Below are positions 8,201 to 14,413 of a DNA stretch of 36,788 nucleotides, one piece after another (within the stretch, counting starts at the first letter, position 1; each line of letters starts with the position of its first letter). Location of the stretch: assembly GCF_008386495.1 (NCBI RefSeq), contig NZ_VTHJ01000081.1, positions 1-36,788 of the forward strand. Reading direction: 5' to 3'. The notes below the pieces were generated by a model that saw nothing but the letters and a program-made list of their open reading frames with translations, searched no databases and was not told the origin of the DNA. The DNA comes from Streptomyces tailanensis. Its GTDB lineage: Bacteria; Actinomycetota; Actinomycetes; Streptomycetales; Streptomycetaceae. A program made the position numbers and the translations under genes.

Positions 8201-9183
8201 TCTTCGGCGAGGACCACCCCCGTACCCTGTCCGCCGCCAACAATCTCGCCATCGACTACCGGCTGGCCGGCGACAGCGAACCCGCCCGGCAGCTCGACGA
8301 GGACACGGTCCGCCGCCGCACCGCGCTGCTCGGCCCGCTGCACCCGTACACCCTGACCACCAAGGGGCACCACGCCCGTGACCTGCGGGAACTGGGCGAC
8401 TACAAGAACTCGGTGGAGATCCTGCGCGAGGTGCGCGAGGGCTTCAAACAGGTCCTGAACCCGAACGTGCCCGAGGTGCTGCGGGTCGACAAGAGCCTCG
8501 CGGTCTCCCTGCGCAAGGACGGCCAGATCGCGGAGGCGCTGCGGATCACCCAGGAGACCTGGGAGACGTACGCCCTCTACCGCGACCGGTACGGCAACAC
8601 GATCCCCGAGGCCCTGGCCTGCCGGCTCAACCTCGCCGCCGACTACTTCGCCACGGATCCCGAGAGCGGCGCGCCCCAGGCGATCGAGCTGGCCAACAAG
8701 GTGCTGGAGAGGTACAAGGAGATCTTCGGCCCCGAGCACCCGTTCGTCATGTACTGCCTCAACAACCTCTCCATCTACCACCGGGCCATGGGCGAGGCGG
8801 AGAAGGCCGCCGAGCTGAGCGAGCAGGCCCGTGACCGCCTCGCGGAGGCCCTCGGGGACGACCACCCGGCCGTCCTGTGCGCCGGGCTCAACCTCGCCAA
8901 CGCGTACGGGGAGATAGGGCTCCACGACCGCGCCGAACGGTGGGAACGCCTGGCCGTGGAGGGACTGCGCCGCCGATTCGGGTCCAGCCACCCCGACGTC
9001 CTGGTCAGCACCGGCAACCTGGCCATCACCCTCCGGGACATGCGCCGCCAGGAGGAGGCCGAACGGCTCCAGCAACAGGCGGAGTCCAGGGCCTCCCAGG
9101 TCCTCGGCGACACCCATCCGGTCACCGAGTCCATCCGCGTGTGGCGGCGGGTGGGCAGGGACTTGGAGCCGCAGCAGACGTGA
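5212..9183 (+). CDS. fxsT: FxsT: ParA-like / TIR-like / NB-ARC / tetratricopeptide-repeat protein of the FxSxx-COOH system
   Basis: 1323 residues; start supported by GGAAGG (5199-5204). Four parts can be read. (i) Residues about 8-280: a MinD/ParA-like NTPase with a deviant Walker A (KGGTGRT, 16-22), VDWDLEAPG and LIDSRTGLSDLAD. (ii) About 333-460: a TIR-like domain beginning LTLYYVSEDRMWVDWLE. (iii) About 484-770: an NB-ARC/STAND NTPase with FTGR, P-loop GLGGVGKTQ (Lys527) and Walker B WLLIFDNVED. (iv) About 880-1310: many TPR units of the kinesin-light-chain type (repeated NLA, LGxxHP). This is sensor-like architecture: ligand recognition by TPRs, a nucleotide switch and a TIR-like output. 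The family name comes from co-occurrence with FxsA/B. Its function in peptide secretion, signalling or defence is unresolved. A hairpin terminator follows. Confidence 0.92.
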   Translation: MTQSRNGTVITFYSYKGGTGRTMALANVAWILAANGHRVLAVDWDLEAPGLHKFFHPFLDAQLLRGTPGLINLIDEYRREALRNLPDRSPDWHRSYARVRPHALSLDWAFPDGGSLDFLSAGKRHRDYPIVGNMDWDRFYASYGGGQFFDAMRGDMQRYYDYTLIDSRTGLSDLADICTVQMPNTLVVCYTLSEQSIEGAASVAQDIKELHRDKGIRILPVAMRIDLGEKDKLDAGRARARERFSGLPTGMNADQLADYWASTEILYQPYYAYEEILAAFGDPPKSANSMLSACERLTSVITEERVTKLPPISEAKRAQYKSAFTRQRPVPLSQLTLYYVSEDRMWVDWLESVLRGAGFEVVPKNVQTMPTAEIGAEAMPGGAHRVLAVLSPSFVDSRRARAAWDAAVHSGGSEKRQQPMSIRVDDVQLSHPFAVRGVIDLKGLNETQAYSALLHGLDRPEAVSTVSPSSRGLRFPSIGRRISNVPARYRWFTGRSTILDRLREQLTTGRPGQRVPQVLHGLGGVGKTQLAREYAHRFMADYDLVWWVDAEQPELVPPKLAALAQHLGLGVGEDVKEAAESVIQALRDGEPFERWLLIFDNVEDLDKVLHSFPEYTGPVPDHVYGHILVTTRTRPTLPKVQPLEVEVFTREESVEHLCRRVPGLSEEDGGLVADAVGDLPLAIEVAAAWLEATATPVDEYIEQLREQSTQVLSVKEAVEAVEYPRSVGATWNISINRLRDESPAAARLLELCAFFAAEPISMSLIGSDAMIRALLPYDKDLRARYMLGRVTQALNRFALAKVDSTDNSIQVHRLVQAAVRDGMDELKYDDTIHEVHRILAAARPPEEALDDPAQWPGFEVIWPHLTPSNIRNCSEEDPRQLMVYRVRYLWKRGDLHAARTLSTQLNEFWSGEFPDATDEQILNLRFELANVLRSQGQYQDALDLDERTLEDQRQLLGQNHPSILITSGSFAADLRAVGRFKEALELDQLIYRGFREIFGEDHPRTLSAANNLAIDYRLAGDSEPARQLDEDTVRRRTALLGPLHPYTLTTKGHHARDLRELGDYKNSVEILREVREGFKQVLNPNVPEVLRVDKSLAVSLRKDGQIAEALRITQETWETYALYRDRYGNTIPEALACRLNLAADYFATDPESGAPQAIELANKVLERYKEIFGPEHPFVMYCLNNLSIYHRAMGEAEKAAELSEQARDRLAEALGDDHPAVLCAGLNLANAYGEIGLHDRAERWERLAVEGLRRRFGSSHPDVLVSTGNLAITLRDMRRQEEAERLQQQAESRASQVLGDTHPVTESIRVWRRVGRDLEPQQT

Positions 9184-9204
9184 GGAGGCGGGCGCTGTGA
9201 GATG

Positions 9205-9227
9205 GGGCCTGCTTTCGGGGCAGGCCC
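9205..9227. terminator. Bidirectional terminator between fxsT and the alpha/beta hydrolase gene
   Basis: GGGCCTGC (9205-9212) and GCAGGCCC (9220-9227) form an 8-bp GC-rich stem with a 7-nt loop between two convergent genes. It begins 21 bp after the fxsT stop and its last base touches the hydrolase stop codon. There is no long U-tract, as is usual in Streptomyces. Confidence 0.7.
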
Positions 9228-10096
9228 TATCCCGCGGCCCAGTTCAGGACGCGGGTCAGTACTTCCAGCGCGGCGAAGTGGGCGGCGTCCGGTTCGATCT
9301 CGACTTCCGCGTCCGGGATGTTCCGGCCCAGCCAGCGGGTGTGCTCCACAGGGGCGAAGATGTCGTCCTCGCCGTGCCACAGTTTCACGGGGGTGTTGAT
9401 CCAGCCGAGCTCGAAGCCCCACCCCGTGCTGAACGCCATCACGTCATCCACCCAGCCGTCGGGCGAACTGCGCAGCCCCTCGGCGAAGTTGCGCTCCAGC
9501 ATGTGCAGGATCCCGGCGTCCGCGACGACCCGCCGGTCGGGCTCGGGAAGTCTGCTGGTCATCTCGGCGATCGACGCGGCCGGGTCGGCGAGGATCGACC
9601 GTGAGCGGAGCCCGAGCGTCGCGGTCACCCGGCTCCGGCCGATGGCAGCGTTGACATACTCACGCACGTTCGACTCGGTCATGCCCTCGAACCAGTCGAG
9701 CCCGGGCGCGTCCCTAGGGGCGAGACTGACCAGCGCGCCCACCCGTGTCGTCCGTTCCGGCAGCAGCGCGGCGCAGGCCAGCGCGTGCGGGGCGCCCCCC
9801 GAGCGACCGACCACGGCGAAGCGGTCGATGCCCAGGGCATCCGCGATACACCGCACATCGGCGGCGGCCGCGCTCACCGTGCGGCCCGGCAGCCGGTCCG
9901 AGTCGCCGTACCCGGGCCGGTCGAAGGCGATCAGCCGGATGCCCAGGTGGTACAGCAGCGTCTCGCGCGGCGCGGGGCCGAGCCGGCTGCCGGGGGTGCC
10001 GTGCAGCAGGAACACCGGTCGGCCGGACGGATCCCCGTACTGCTCCACCGCCAGCCGTCGCCCGTCCGACGTACGGGTACGCACCGTTCGCTGCAT
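9227..10096 (-). CDS. Alpha/beta-fold hydrolase
   Basis: About 289 residues. The fold markers are VFLLHGTPGSR (oxyanion-hole HG), FDRPGYGDSD, a nucleophile elbow GRSGGAP (Ser), and near the end WHGEDDIFAP (acid) and DAAHFAAL (His). This is a complete Ser-Asp-His triad in the order expected for a small alpha/beta hydrolase of about 280-300 residues. The frame extends 10 codons further, to an ATG at 10126. AGGGG six bases before the ATG at 10096 favours the shorter start, MQRTVRTRTSDG. No signal peptide, so cytoplasmic. The substrate cannot be inferred. It converges on fxsT, with no evidence that it belongs to that system. Confidence 0.85.
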   Translation of the reverse strand: MQRTVRTRTSDGRRLAVEQYGDPSGRPVFLLHGTPGSRLGPAPRETLLYHLGIRLIAFDRPGYGDSDRLPGRTVSAAAADVRCIADALGIDRFAVVGRSGGAPHALACAALLPERTTRVGALVSLAPRDAPGLDWFEGMTESNVREYVNAAIGRSRVTATLGLRSRSILADPAASIAEMTSRLPEPDRRVVADAGILHMLERNFAEGLRSSPDGWVDDVMAFSTGWGFELGWINTPVKLWHGEDDIFAPVEHTRWLGRNIPDAEVEIEPDAAHFAALEVLTRVLNWAAG

Positions 10097-10614
10097 CGCC
10101 ATCCCCTGTCGTCCCGTTGTGCCCATGTGCCCCGCCGATCCCCGCCGTCACCGGTCGTCAACCACCGCGGCGGGCATGGGCTTCGGGCCACGTCCGCCTT
10201 CGGCGGGGAGCACCGGGGGAGATCACCTCCACGAGCACCGGGGGCGCGCAGGCCGACGGCGGCTCGGGGCGGGGTGGCGTGCGGCCGCACCAGCGCGCCG
10301 CGGTCCAGGCCGACATGGGCATACGGCGAACCATGGCCGTACGACCCGGGATCGCGTGCTCACGGATCACGCGCTGTTCGAACGCACCGGGCAGGACGGC
10401 CGGGTTACGTGACGTTCCGTCGGCCGTCGGCTTGATCCCCCTCACCGGCGGACGCCCGTGCTGGTCGCCAACTCCCCCATCCGGCCAGTATGCAGCCGGA
10501 CAGCCACCCGGCCCAGACCGCGTAAGGCCCCGAGCCCGGTCCTCAGCAGGTCTTCACGACGAACGCGCCCCGCCTGCACGTACGGACTCGTCACACAGCC
10601 TCGTACGGACCCCG
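10097..10614. other. 518-bp gap between the hydrolase and HATPase genes
   Basis: I see no convincing gene. GAGCACCGGGGG occurs twice within 10208-10237. A minus-strand frame at 10445-10158 contains PPVLVEVISPG, faintly like the PDLVVEVLSP segment of Uma2-type nucleases, but the rest does not match and there is no ribosome binding site. The promoter of the hydrolase gene should lie in this gap. Confidence 0.4.
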
Positions 10615-11067
10615 CTACACCGCCACGAGCGGTGCGTCCTCGCGCCACTTGAGGATCTTGTCGAAGCTGACCACCGCGCCGCCCCGGCCCGGTTTGTTGC
10701 CGATGTGGACGTGGTCGGCGAGTTCGCGGATGAGACCGAGGCCGCGGCCGTTCTCGGCGTCGGCGTGGGCGGGCACGGGGCGGACCGGTGGGCGGTGCGG
10801 GAAGCCGGGGCCGGAGTCGGCCACCTCGATACGGCACTTCTCACCGTCGAGATAGGCGGTGACCCGGTACGCCTCCGAGGTGCCGCCCGCCGAGGCGGCT
10901 CCGCCGTGCTCGACGGCGTTGGCGCAGGCCTCGCTGAGGGCGACGGAGAGGTCGTAGGAGACGTCCGGGTCGACGCCCGCGGTCTCCATCGCGCCGAGCA
11001 GCAGCCGCCGGGCGAGCGGCACGCTCGCAGCTTCACGCCGCAAATGGAGTGACCACCAGATGCTCAT
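10615..11067 (-). CDS. HATPase (anti-sigma factor/histidine-kinase-like) ATP-binding regulator
   Basis: 150 residues. GHKL ATPase motifs are in order: N-box EACANAVEHG (about residues 46-55), G1 box DSGPGF (about 88-93) and G2 box GRGLGLI (about 108-114). A GGAGG lies 7 nt upstream of the ATG. The length and motif layout match the single-domain RsbW/SpoIIAB-like kinases, very numerous in Streptomyces, that phosphorylate anti-anti-sigma factors or sequester sigma factors. No sigma factor or STAS-domain partner is adjacent, so the target is unknown. It is transcribed divergently from the copper genes. Confidence 0.9.
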   Translation of the reverse strand: MSIWWSLHLRREAASVPLARRLLLGAMETAGVDPDVSYDLSVALSEACANAVEHGGAASAGGTSEAYRVTAYLDGEKCRIEVADSGPGFPHRPPVRPVPAHADAENGRGLGLIRELADHVHIGNKPGRGGAVVSFDKILKWREDAPLVAV

Positions 11068-11442
11068 GCTCCAGCCTCCCGGCCGCGGCTCGACATACCG
11101 TTACGTATTGCCATGGAGGCCGTCGCGCAATCGCCCGGAACCGGTCCTGCCGCCCGAACGGCGGATGCGGACCCGTCACGTTCGGTGTATGCGCAGCGAA
11201 ATCCTCCGAATCACCCGTCTCACATGACACTCCCGGCCCGCACCATCAGGGGCGCGGGGAACTGCGCGACAAACCACAGACAACCCGCAGTCGCCAAACG
11301 TGAGAAACGCCCCACCCCCTGACGCGCCCGACGCCCACCTGACACGCGCCCCCATATCCCCGTACCTCCCCTCATGCACCGGCCTACCGGGCGGAGCCCC
11401 GGCGTACCTAGCGGGACCCCCCGATGGGATGATGGCCCCACC
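11068..11442. other. Divergent intergenic region with a dispersed repeat
   Basis: 375 bp between divergent genes, so it should hold both promoters; I could not assign hexamers with confidence. It includes one copy of the Streptomyces dispersed repeat (11251-11295) that recurs inside dtpA. No recognisable CsoR-type copper operator was found. Confidence 0.4.
11251..11295. repeat. Dispersed Streptomyces repeat, copy 1
   Basis: Starts GGCGCGGGGAACTGCGCGAC and ends ACCCGCAGTCGCC. By eye it matches 16449-16493 at about 39 of 45 positions. The sequence type GGCGCGGGGAACTGCGCGAC is familiar as a widespread intergenic repeat in Streptomyces genomes. It probably forms a hairpin through its GC-rich arms. 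Confidence 0.65.
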
Positions 11443-12270
11443 ATGACTGCCCCCCACCCACGCCGGCCAGGCGCCCCGCGCCGGTCGCACACCGGAGGTG
11501 ATCTCCGGGTCCTGCGGGCCGCGGTGTTCGCCGCGGTCTGCGTCGTGCTGGCCGGGGTCGGACACGCGCTCGCCTCGTGCGCGACGATCCCGCTGTGGAC
11601 GCTGGGCGTCGGATTCGTGGGGGTCTTCGCCGTGGCGGCCGTACTGGCCGGCCGGGAGCGCTCGCTGCCGGGCATCGCGGCGGTCCTGGCCGTGGGCCAG
11701 ACCGTGCTGCACACCCTGTTCGGGCTGGGTCAGCACGGGACGACGGCCACGGCGTCCGCCGCGTCGAAGGCCGCCGAGGCCATGGACGCGGCCCTCGTCG
11801 AACGCGCCGCCCGGCTCGTGTGCGGGACGACCGCCGCCGCGCTGAGCCCCACCCAGGCCAGGCAGATCCTCATCGACGCCGGGCTGGGCACGCACGTCGC
11901 GCACCACCCGGCGGACGCCATGGCGACCGCGCCGGACTCCACGGCGGCCCTCCTGCCGTCCCTGCCCATGCTGCTCGGGCACGTGCTCGCGGCCATCGCC
12001 GCCGGATGGGTGCTCCGCCACGGCGACCTGGCGCTGCTGCGCCTCGTCCGGCTGTCGGACCAGGAACCGCTCGCGGGGTCCGTACGGTCCCTGCGCGGGG
12101 CGCTCGCGCTGGCGCGGGCCCTGCGGTCCGGGCTCCCGGTCGCGCCGGACGCCGTATCGCGCGCCCCTCACACCACGTACGCCGCCCCGCCCGCCCTGCG
12201 TACGGCCGCCCTCCAGCACACGCTGATCCGGCGCGGTCCGCCGGCCGCCGGGCTCGCCCTCGCCGCCTGA
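11443..12270 (+). CDS. Integral membrane protein of the copper gene run
   Basis: About 275 residues from the ATG at 11443 (MTAPHPRRPGAPRRSH). The open frame extends further upstream but only through non-coding-looking sequence. Hydrophobic helices can be seen at about residues 20-43, 49-72, 75-96 and 172-195. The segment between helices 3 and 4 is alanine-rich and probably outside the membrane. Histidines near the membrane (GVGHALASC, LHTLFGLGQHG, LLGHVL) are of interest given the copper-related neighbours. I know no biochemical function; it resembles the conserved membrane protein that precedes the YcnI-Sco-PCuAC-CopCD genes in other Streptomyces. A role in copper handling is inferred from position only. 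Confidence 0.75.
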   Translation: MTAPHPRRPGAPRRSHTGGDLRVLRAAVFAAVCVVLAGVGHALASCATIPLWTLGVGFVGVFAVAAVLAGRERSLPGIAAVLAVGQTVLHTLFGLGQHGTTATASAASKAAEAMDAALVERAARLVCGTTAAALSPTQARQILIDAGLGTHVAHHPADAMATAPDSTAALLPSLPMLLGHVLAAIAAGWVLRHGDLALLRLVRLSDQEPLAGSVRSLRGALALARALRSGLPVAPDAVSRAPHTTYAAPPALRTAALQHTLIRRGPPAAGLALAA

Positions 12271-12342
12271 CACGACGGTCCGCTCGCTCCACACATCCGG
12301 GGGACGCCGTCGTGCGGCACACACACGCGCACGCCCGCGTGT
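12271..12342 (+). terminator. Two hairpins between the membrane protein gene and the ycnI-like gene
   Basis: CACGACGG (12271-12278) can pair with CCGTCGTG (12307-12314). ACACGCG (12323-12329) can pair with CGCGTGT (12336-12342), followed by a pyrimidine-rich run. They could act as a terminator or attenuator, leaving ycnI-ecuC with partly separate expression. Confidence 0.4.
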
Positions 12343-12384
12343 ACCCCTGTTCTCTTCCTCACTCACTGTGGAGTGTCACCAGTC

Positions 12385-13161
12385 ATGAAGGCTTCTCGTG
12401 TCGGCGCCCTCGCCGCCGTCGGTGCCCTCGCCGGTTCCGCCGTCCTCGTCCTGTCCGGTCCCGCGTTCGCGCACGTCAGCGTGGCCGCGGAGGGCACGGC
12501 GGCCAAGGGCGGATACGCGACCGTCAACTTCAAGGTCCCCAACGAGCGCGACAACGCCTCGACCACCAAGCTCGAAGTGAGCTTCCCGACCGACCACCCG
12601 CTCGCCTCGGCCCAGCCCGAGGCCGTCCCCGGCTGGAAGATCGAGGTCACCACGGCCAAGCTCGACAAGCCCGTCGAACTGCACGGCGAGCAGATCGACA
12701 AGGCCGTCTCCAAGATCACCTGGACCGCGACCGGCGAGGGCATCACGAAGGGCTTCTTCCAGAAGTTCCCGGTCTCCATCGGCCAGCTCCCCGAGGACGC
12801 CGACGAACTGGTCTTCAAGGCCCTCCAGACGTACTCCAACAAGGAAGTCGTCCGCTGGATCGAGGTCCCGCAGGAGGGCCAGGAGGAGCCCGAGAGCCCG
12901 GCGCCCGTGCTCGCGCTGTCCGCCGCGTCCGACGACCACCACGGCTCGTCCGGCTCGTCCGGCTCGTCCGGCGCGTCCACCGCCTCCGACGAGTCGGAGG
13001 ACGCCGGCGAGGACGCCGAGGCCGCCTCGAACGAGACCGCCGCCGAGCCCGCCGCCACCAGCGACACCACCGCCCGCGTGCTCGCTGTCGTCGGCATCGT
13101 CGTCGGCGCCGCGGGCGTCGCGTACGGCGTCCTGGCCGGCCGTCGCCGCACCGACGCCTGA
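12385..13161 (+). CDS. YcnI-like (DUF1775) exported copper-binding protein
   Basis: About 258 residues from the ATG at 12385; a GTG in frame at 12373 is less likely. A signal peptide ends SGPAFA before HVSV, so the mature protein starts with histidine. In YcnI proteins this N-terminal His binds one Cu(II) in a mono-histidine brace. The YcnI domain covers about residues 29-170 (GYATVNFKVPNERDNASTTK, VPGWKIEV, SKITWTATG). A low-complexity acidic/serine linker with a GSSGSSGSSG run and DDHH follows, then a C-terminal membrane anchor (VLAVVGIVVGAAGVAYGVLAG) and RRR. It is therefore a cell-surface protein anchored at its C-terminus. The next gene is sco, after a strong hairpin. Confidence 0.9.
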   Translation: MKASRVGALAAVGALAGSAVLVLSGPAFAHVSVAAEGTAAKGGYATVNFKVPNERDNASTTKLEVSFPTDHPLASAQPEAVPGWKIEVTTAKLDKPVELHGEQIDKAVSKITWTATGEGITKGFFQKFPVSIGQLPEDADELVFKALQTYSNKEVVRWIEVPQEGQEEPESPAPVLALSAASDDHHGSSGSSGSSGASTASDESEDAGEDAEAASNETAAEPAATSDTTARVLAVVGIVVGAAGVAYGVLAGRRRTDA

Positions 13162-13189
13162 GCCTCCGCCTTCACGACCCTCTCTCCCT

Positions 13190-13215
13190 CGGCGCGCACG
13201 CCCCCGTGCGCGCCG
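13190..13215 (+). terminator. Strong hairpin between ycnI-like gene and sco
   Basis: CGGCGCGCACG (13190-13200) pairs perfectly with CGTGCGCGCCG (13205-13215) around a CCCC loop, and the stem can be extended by further pairs. There is no U-tract. It is probably an attenuator or processing/stability element within the copper operon; full termination would uncouple sco from ycnI. Confidence 0.55.
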
Positions 13216-13242
13216 GGGCTCGAACATTTGGGACATTTCTCT

Positions 13243-13941
13243 ATGCGCACGAACACGAAGACGACCACGAAGAGGACGACGAGGACGAAGGCGTACGCGG
13301 CCGGCGCGCTGCTCGTCGCAACCGTCCTCACCCTCTCCGCCTGCGGCACGGGCGACGACTCCACGACGTCGGTCGCCGAGGTCTCCGACACCGGACCGCG
13401 GAAGGCGGCCACGGTCCTCGACCGGCCGTTCACCAAGCCGGACCTGGTCCTCACGGACACGCAGGGCAAGTCGTACGACCTCCGCGAGGAGACCAAGGGC
13501 AAGCCGACGCTGATCTACTTCGGCTACACCAACTGCCCCGACATCTGCCCGCTGACCATGAACAACATCGCGGTCGCGAAGAAGGAGGTGTCGAAGAAGC
13601 TGTCGCAGTCGGAGCTGGCGAACCTCCGGCTCGTCTTCGTCACCACCGACCCCGAGCGGGACACCCCGGCGGAGCTCGGCAAGTGGCTCAAGGGCATCGA
13701 CCCCGAGATCGTCGGCCTGACCGGCGACTTCGACGAGATCCAGGCCGGCGCCCGCGCCCTCGGCATCTCCATCGCCCCGCCGACGAAGGACGCGAACGGC
13801 AAGACCATCTCCGAACACGGCACCCAGGTCATCGCGTTCTCGCCGAAGACCGACGGGGGCTATGTGCTGTACGGCGAGGCCGCGACCGTACAGGACTACG
13901 AGAAGGACCTGCCGAAGCTGCTCAAGGGACAGAACCCGTGA
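13243..13941 (+). CDS. sco: Sco/SenC family copper chaperone lipoprotein
   Basis: About 232 residues from the ATG at 13243; a TTG at 13228 is an alternative. A basic N-terminus and hydrophobic segment end in a lipobox, LTLSAC, so it is a lipoprotein outside the membrane. The thioredoxin-like Sco domain carries the copper ligands: GYTNCPDICP (Cx3C) and a distal His in SEHGTQ. VFVTTDPERDTP is also characteristic. Sco proteins deliver copper to the CuA centre of cytochrome c oxidase. In Streptomyces, Sco is also needed for normal development at low copper. The stop overlaps the ecuC start (GTGA), so the two are translationally coupled. Confidence 0.93.
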   Translation: MRTNTKTTTKRTTRTKAYAAGALLVATVLTLSACGTGDDSTTSVAEVSDTGPRKAATVLDRPFTKPDLVLTDTQGKSYDLREETKGKPTLIYFGYTNCPDICPLTMNNIAVAKKEVSKKLSQSELANLRLVFVTTDPERDTPAELGKWLKGIDPEIVGLTGDFDEIQAGARALGISIAPPTKDANGKTISEHGTQVIAFSPKTDGGYVLYGEAATVQDYEKDLPKLLKGQNP

Positions 13942-14399
13942 GGCCACTCGCCGGACGGGTCCTTATCGCCGCCGCCGTGCTCGTCCTCACCGGCTGTGGT
14001 TCCTCCGACTCCTCTGGCTCCTCCGCCGCGAAGCTGTCGGTCGAGTCCGCCTACATGCCACAACCCGTCACCGACTCCATGGCCGCCGGTTACCTCGTCA
14101 TCAAAAACACCGGCGGCACAGCGGACGAGCTCACCTCCGTCACCAGCGACCTCGCCCAGGACGTCACCGTCCACGAGACGACCGGGCAGTCGATGCGGGA
14201 GGCGGCGGCCCTGAAGGTCCCCGCCGGTGGTGAACTCGTCCTCGCGAGCGGCGGAAACCACCTCATGTTCGAGAACCTGAAGCGCAAGCCGAAGGAAGGC
14301 GAGACGGTGTCCCTGCGGCTGAACTTCACCACGTCCAAGGCCGTCACGGTCGAGATGCCCGTGAAGTCGGCGACTTATCAGCCGACGAGCGGGCACTGA
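13938..14399 (+). CDS. ecuC: PCuAC (DUF461) periplasmic-type copper chaperone lipoprotein
   Basis: About 153 residues from a GTG at 13938 that overlaps the sco stop by 4 nt. The signal sequence ends in a lipobox (LVLTGC). The PCuAC copper site is visible in order: Met in TDSMAAGYLVIKN, His in VTVHETT, Met in GQSMREAA, and the HLM pair in GGNHLMFENL. In Streptomyces lividans the homologue ECuC acts with Sco in extracytoplasmic copper delivery. A long spurious frame runs upstream through ycnI and sco; only this last part is real. CopC-CopD follows after 14 bp with its own GGAGG. Confidence 0.92.
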   Translation: MRPLAGRVLIAAAVLVLTGCGSSDSSGSSAAKLSVESAYMPQPVTDSMAAGYLVIKNTGGTADELTSVTSDLAQDVTVHETTGQSMREAAALKVPAGGELVLASGGNHLMFENLKRKPKEGETVSLRLNFTTSKAVTVEMPVKSATYQPTSGH

Positions 14400-14413
14400 G
14401 GGAGGTACCACCG

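Noticed and set aside
5476..9117. 1213-codon open frame antisense to fxsT
   Set aside because: Shadow of high-GC coding; fxsT has Walker motifs and TPRs in frame.
10158..10445. Minus-strand 95-codon frame with PPVLVEVISPG, like a Uma2 nuclease fragment
   Set aside because: Only one short segment resembles the family, the catalytic Asp and the downstream part are missing, and there is no ribosome binding site. Could at most be a remnant.
11577..13937. Long plus-strand frame running through the membrane protein, ycnI and sco genes into ecuC
   Set aside because: Only the last 154 codons (13938-14399) are a real protein. The rest is low-complexity Arg/Gly/Pro translation out of frame with three recognised genes.
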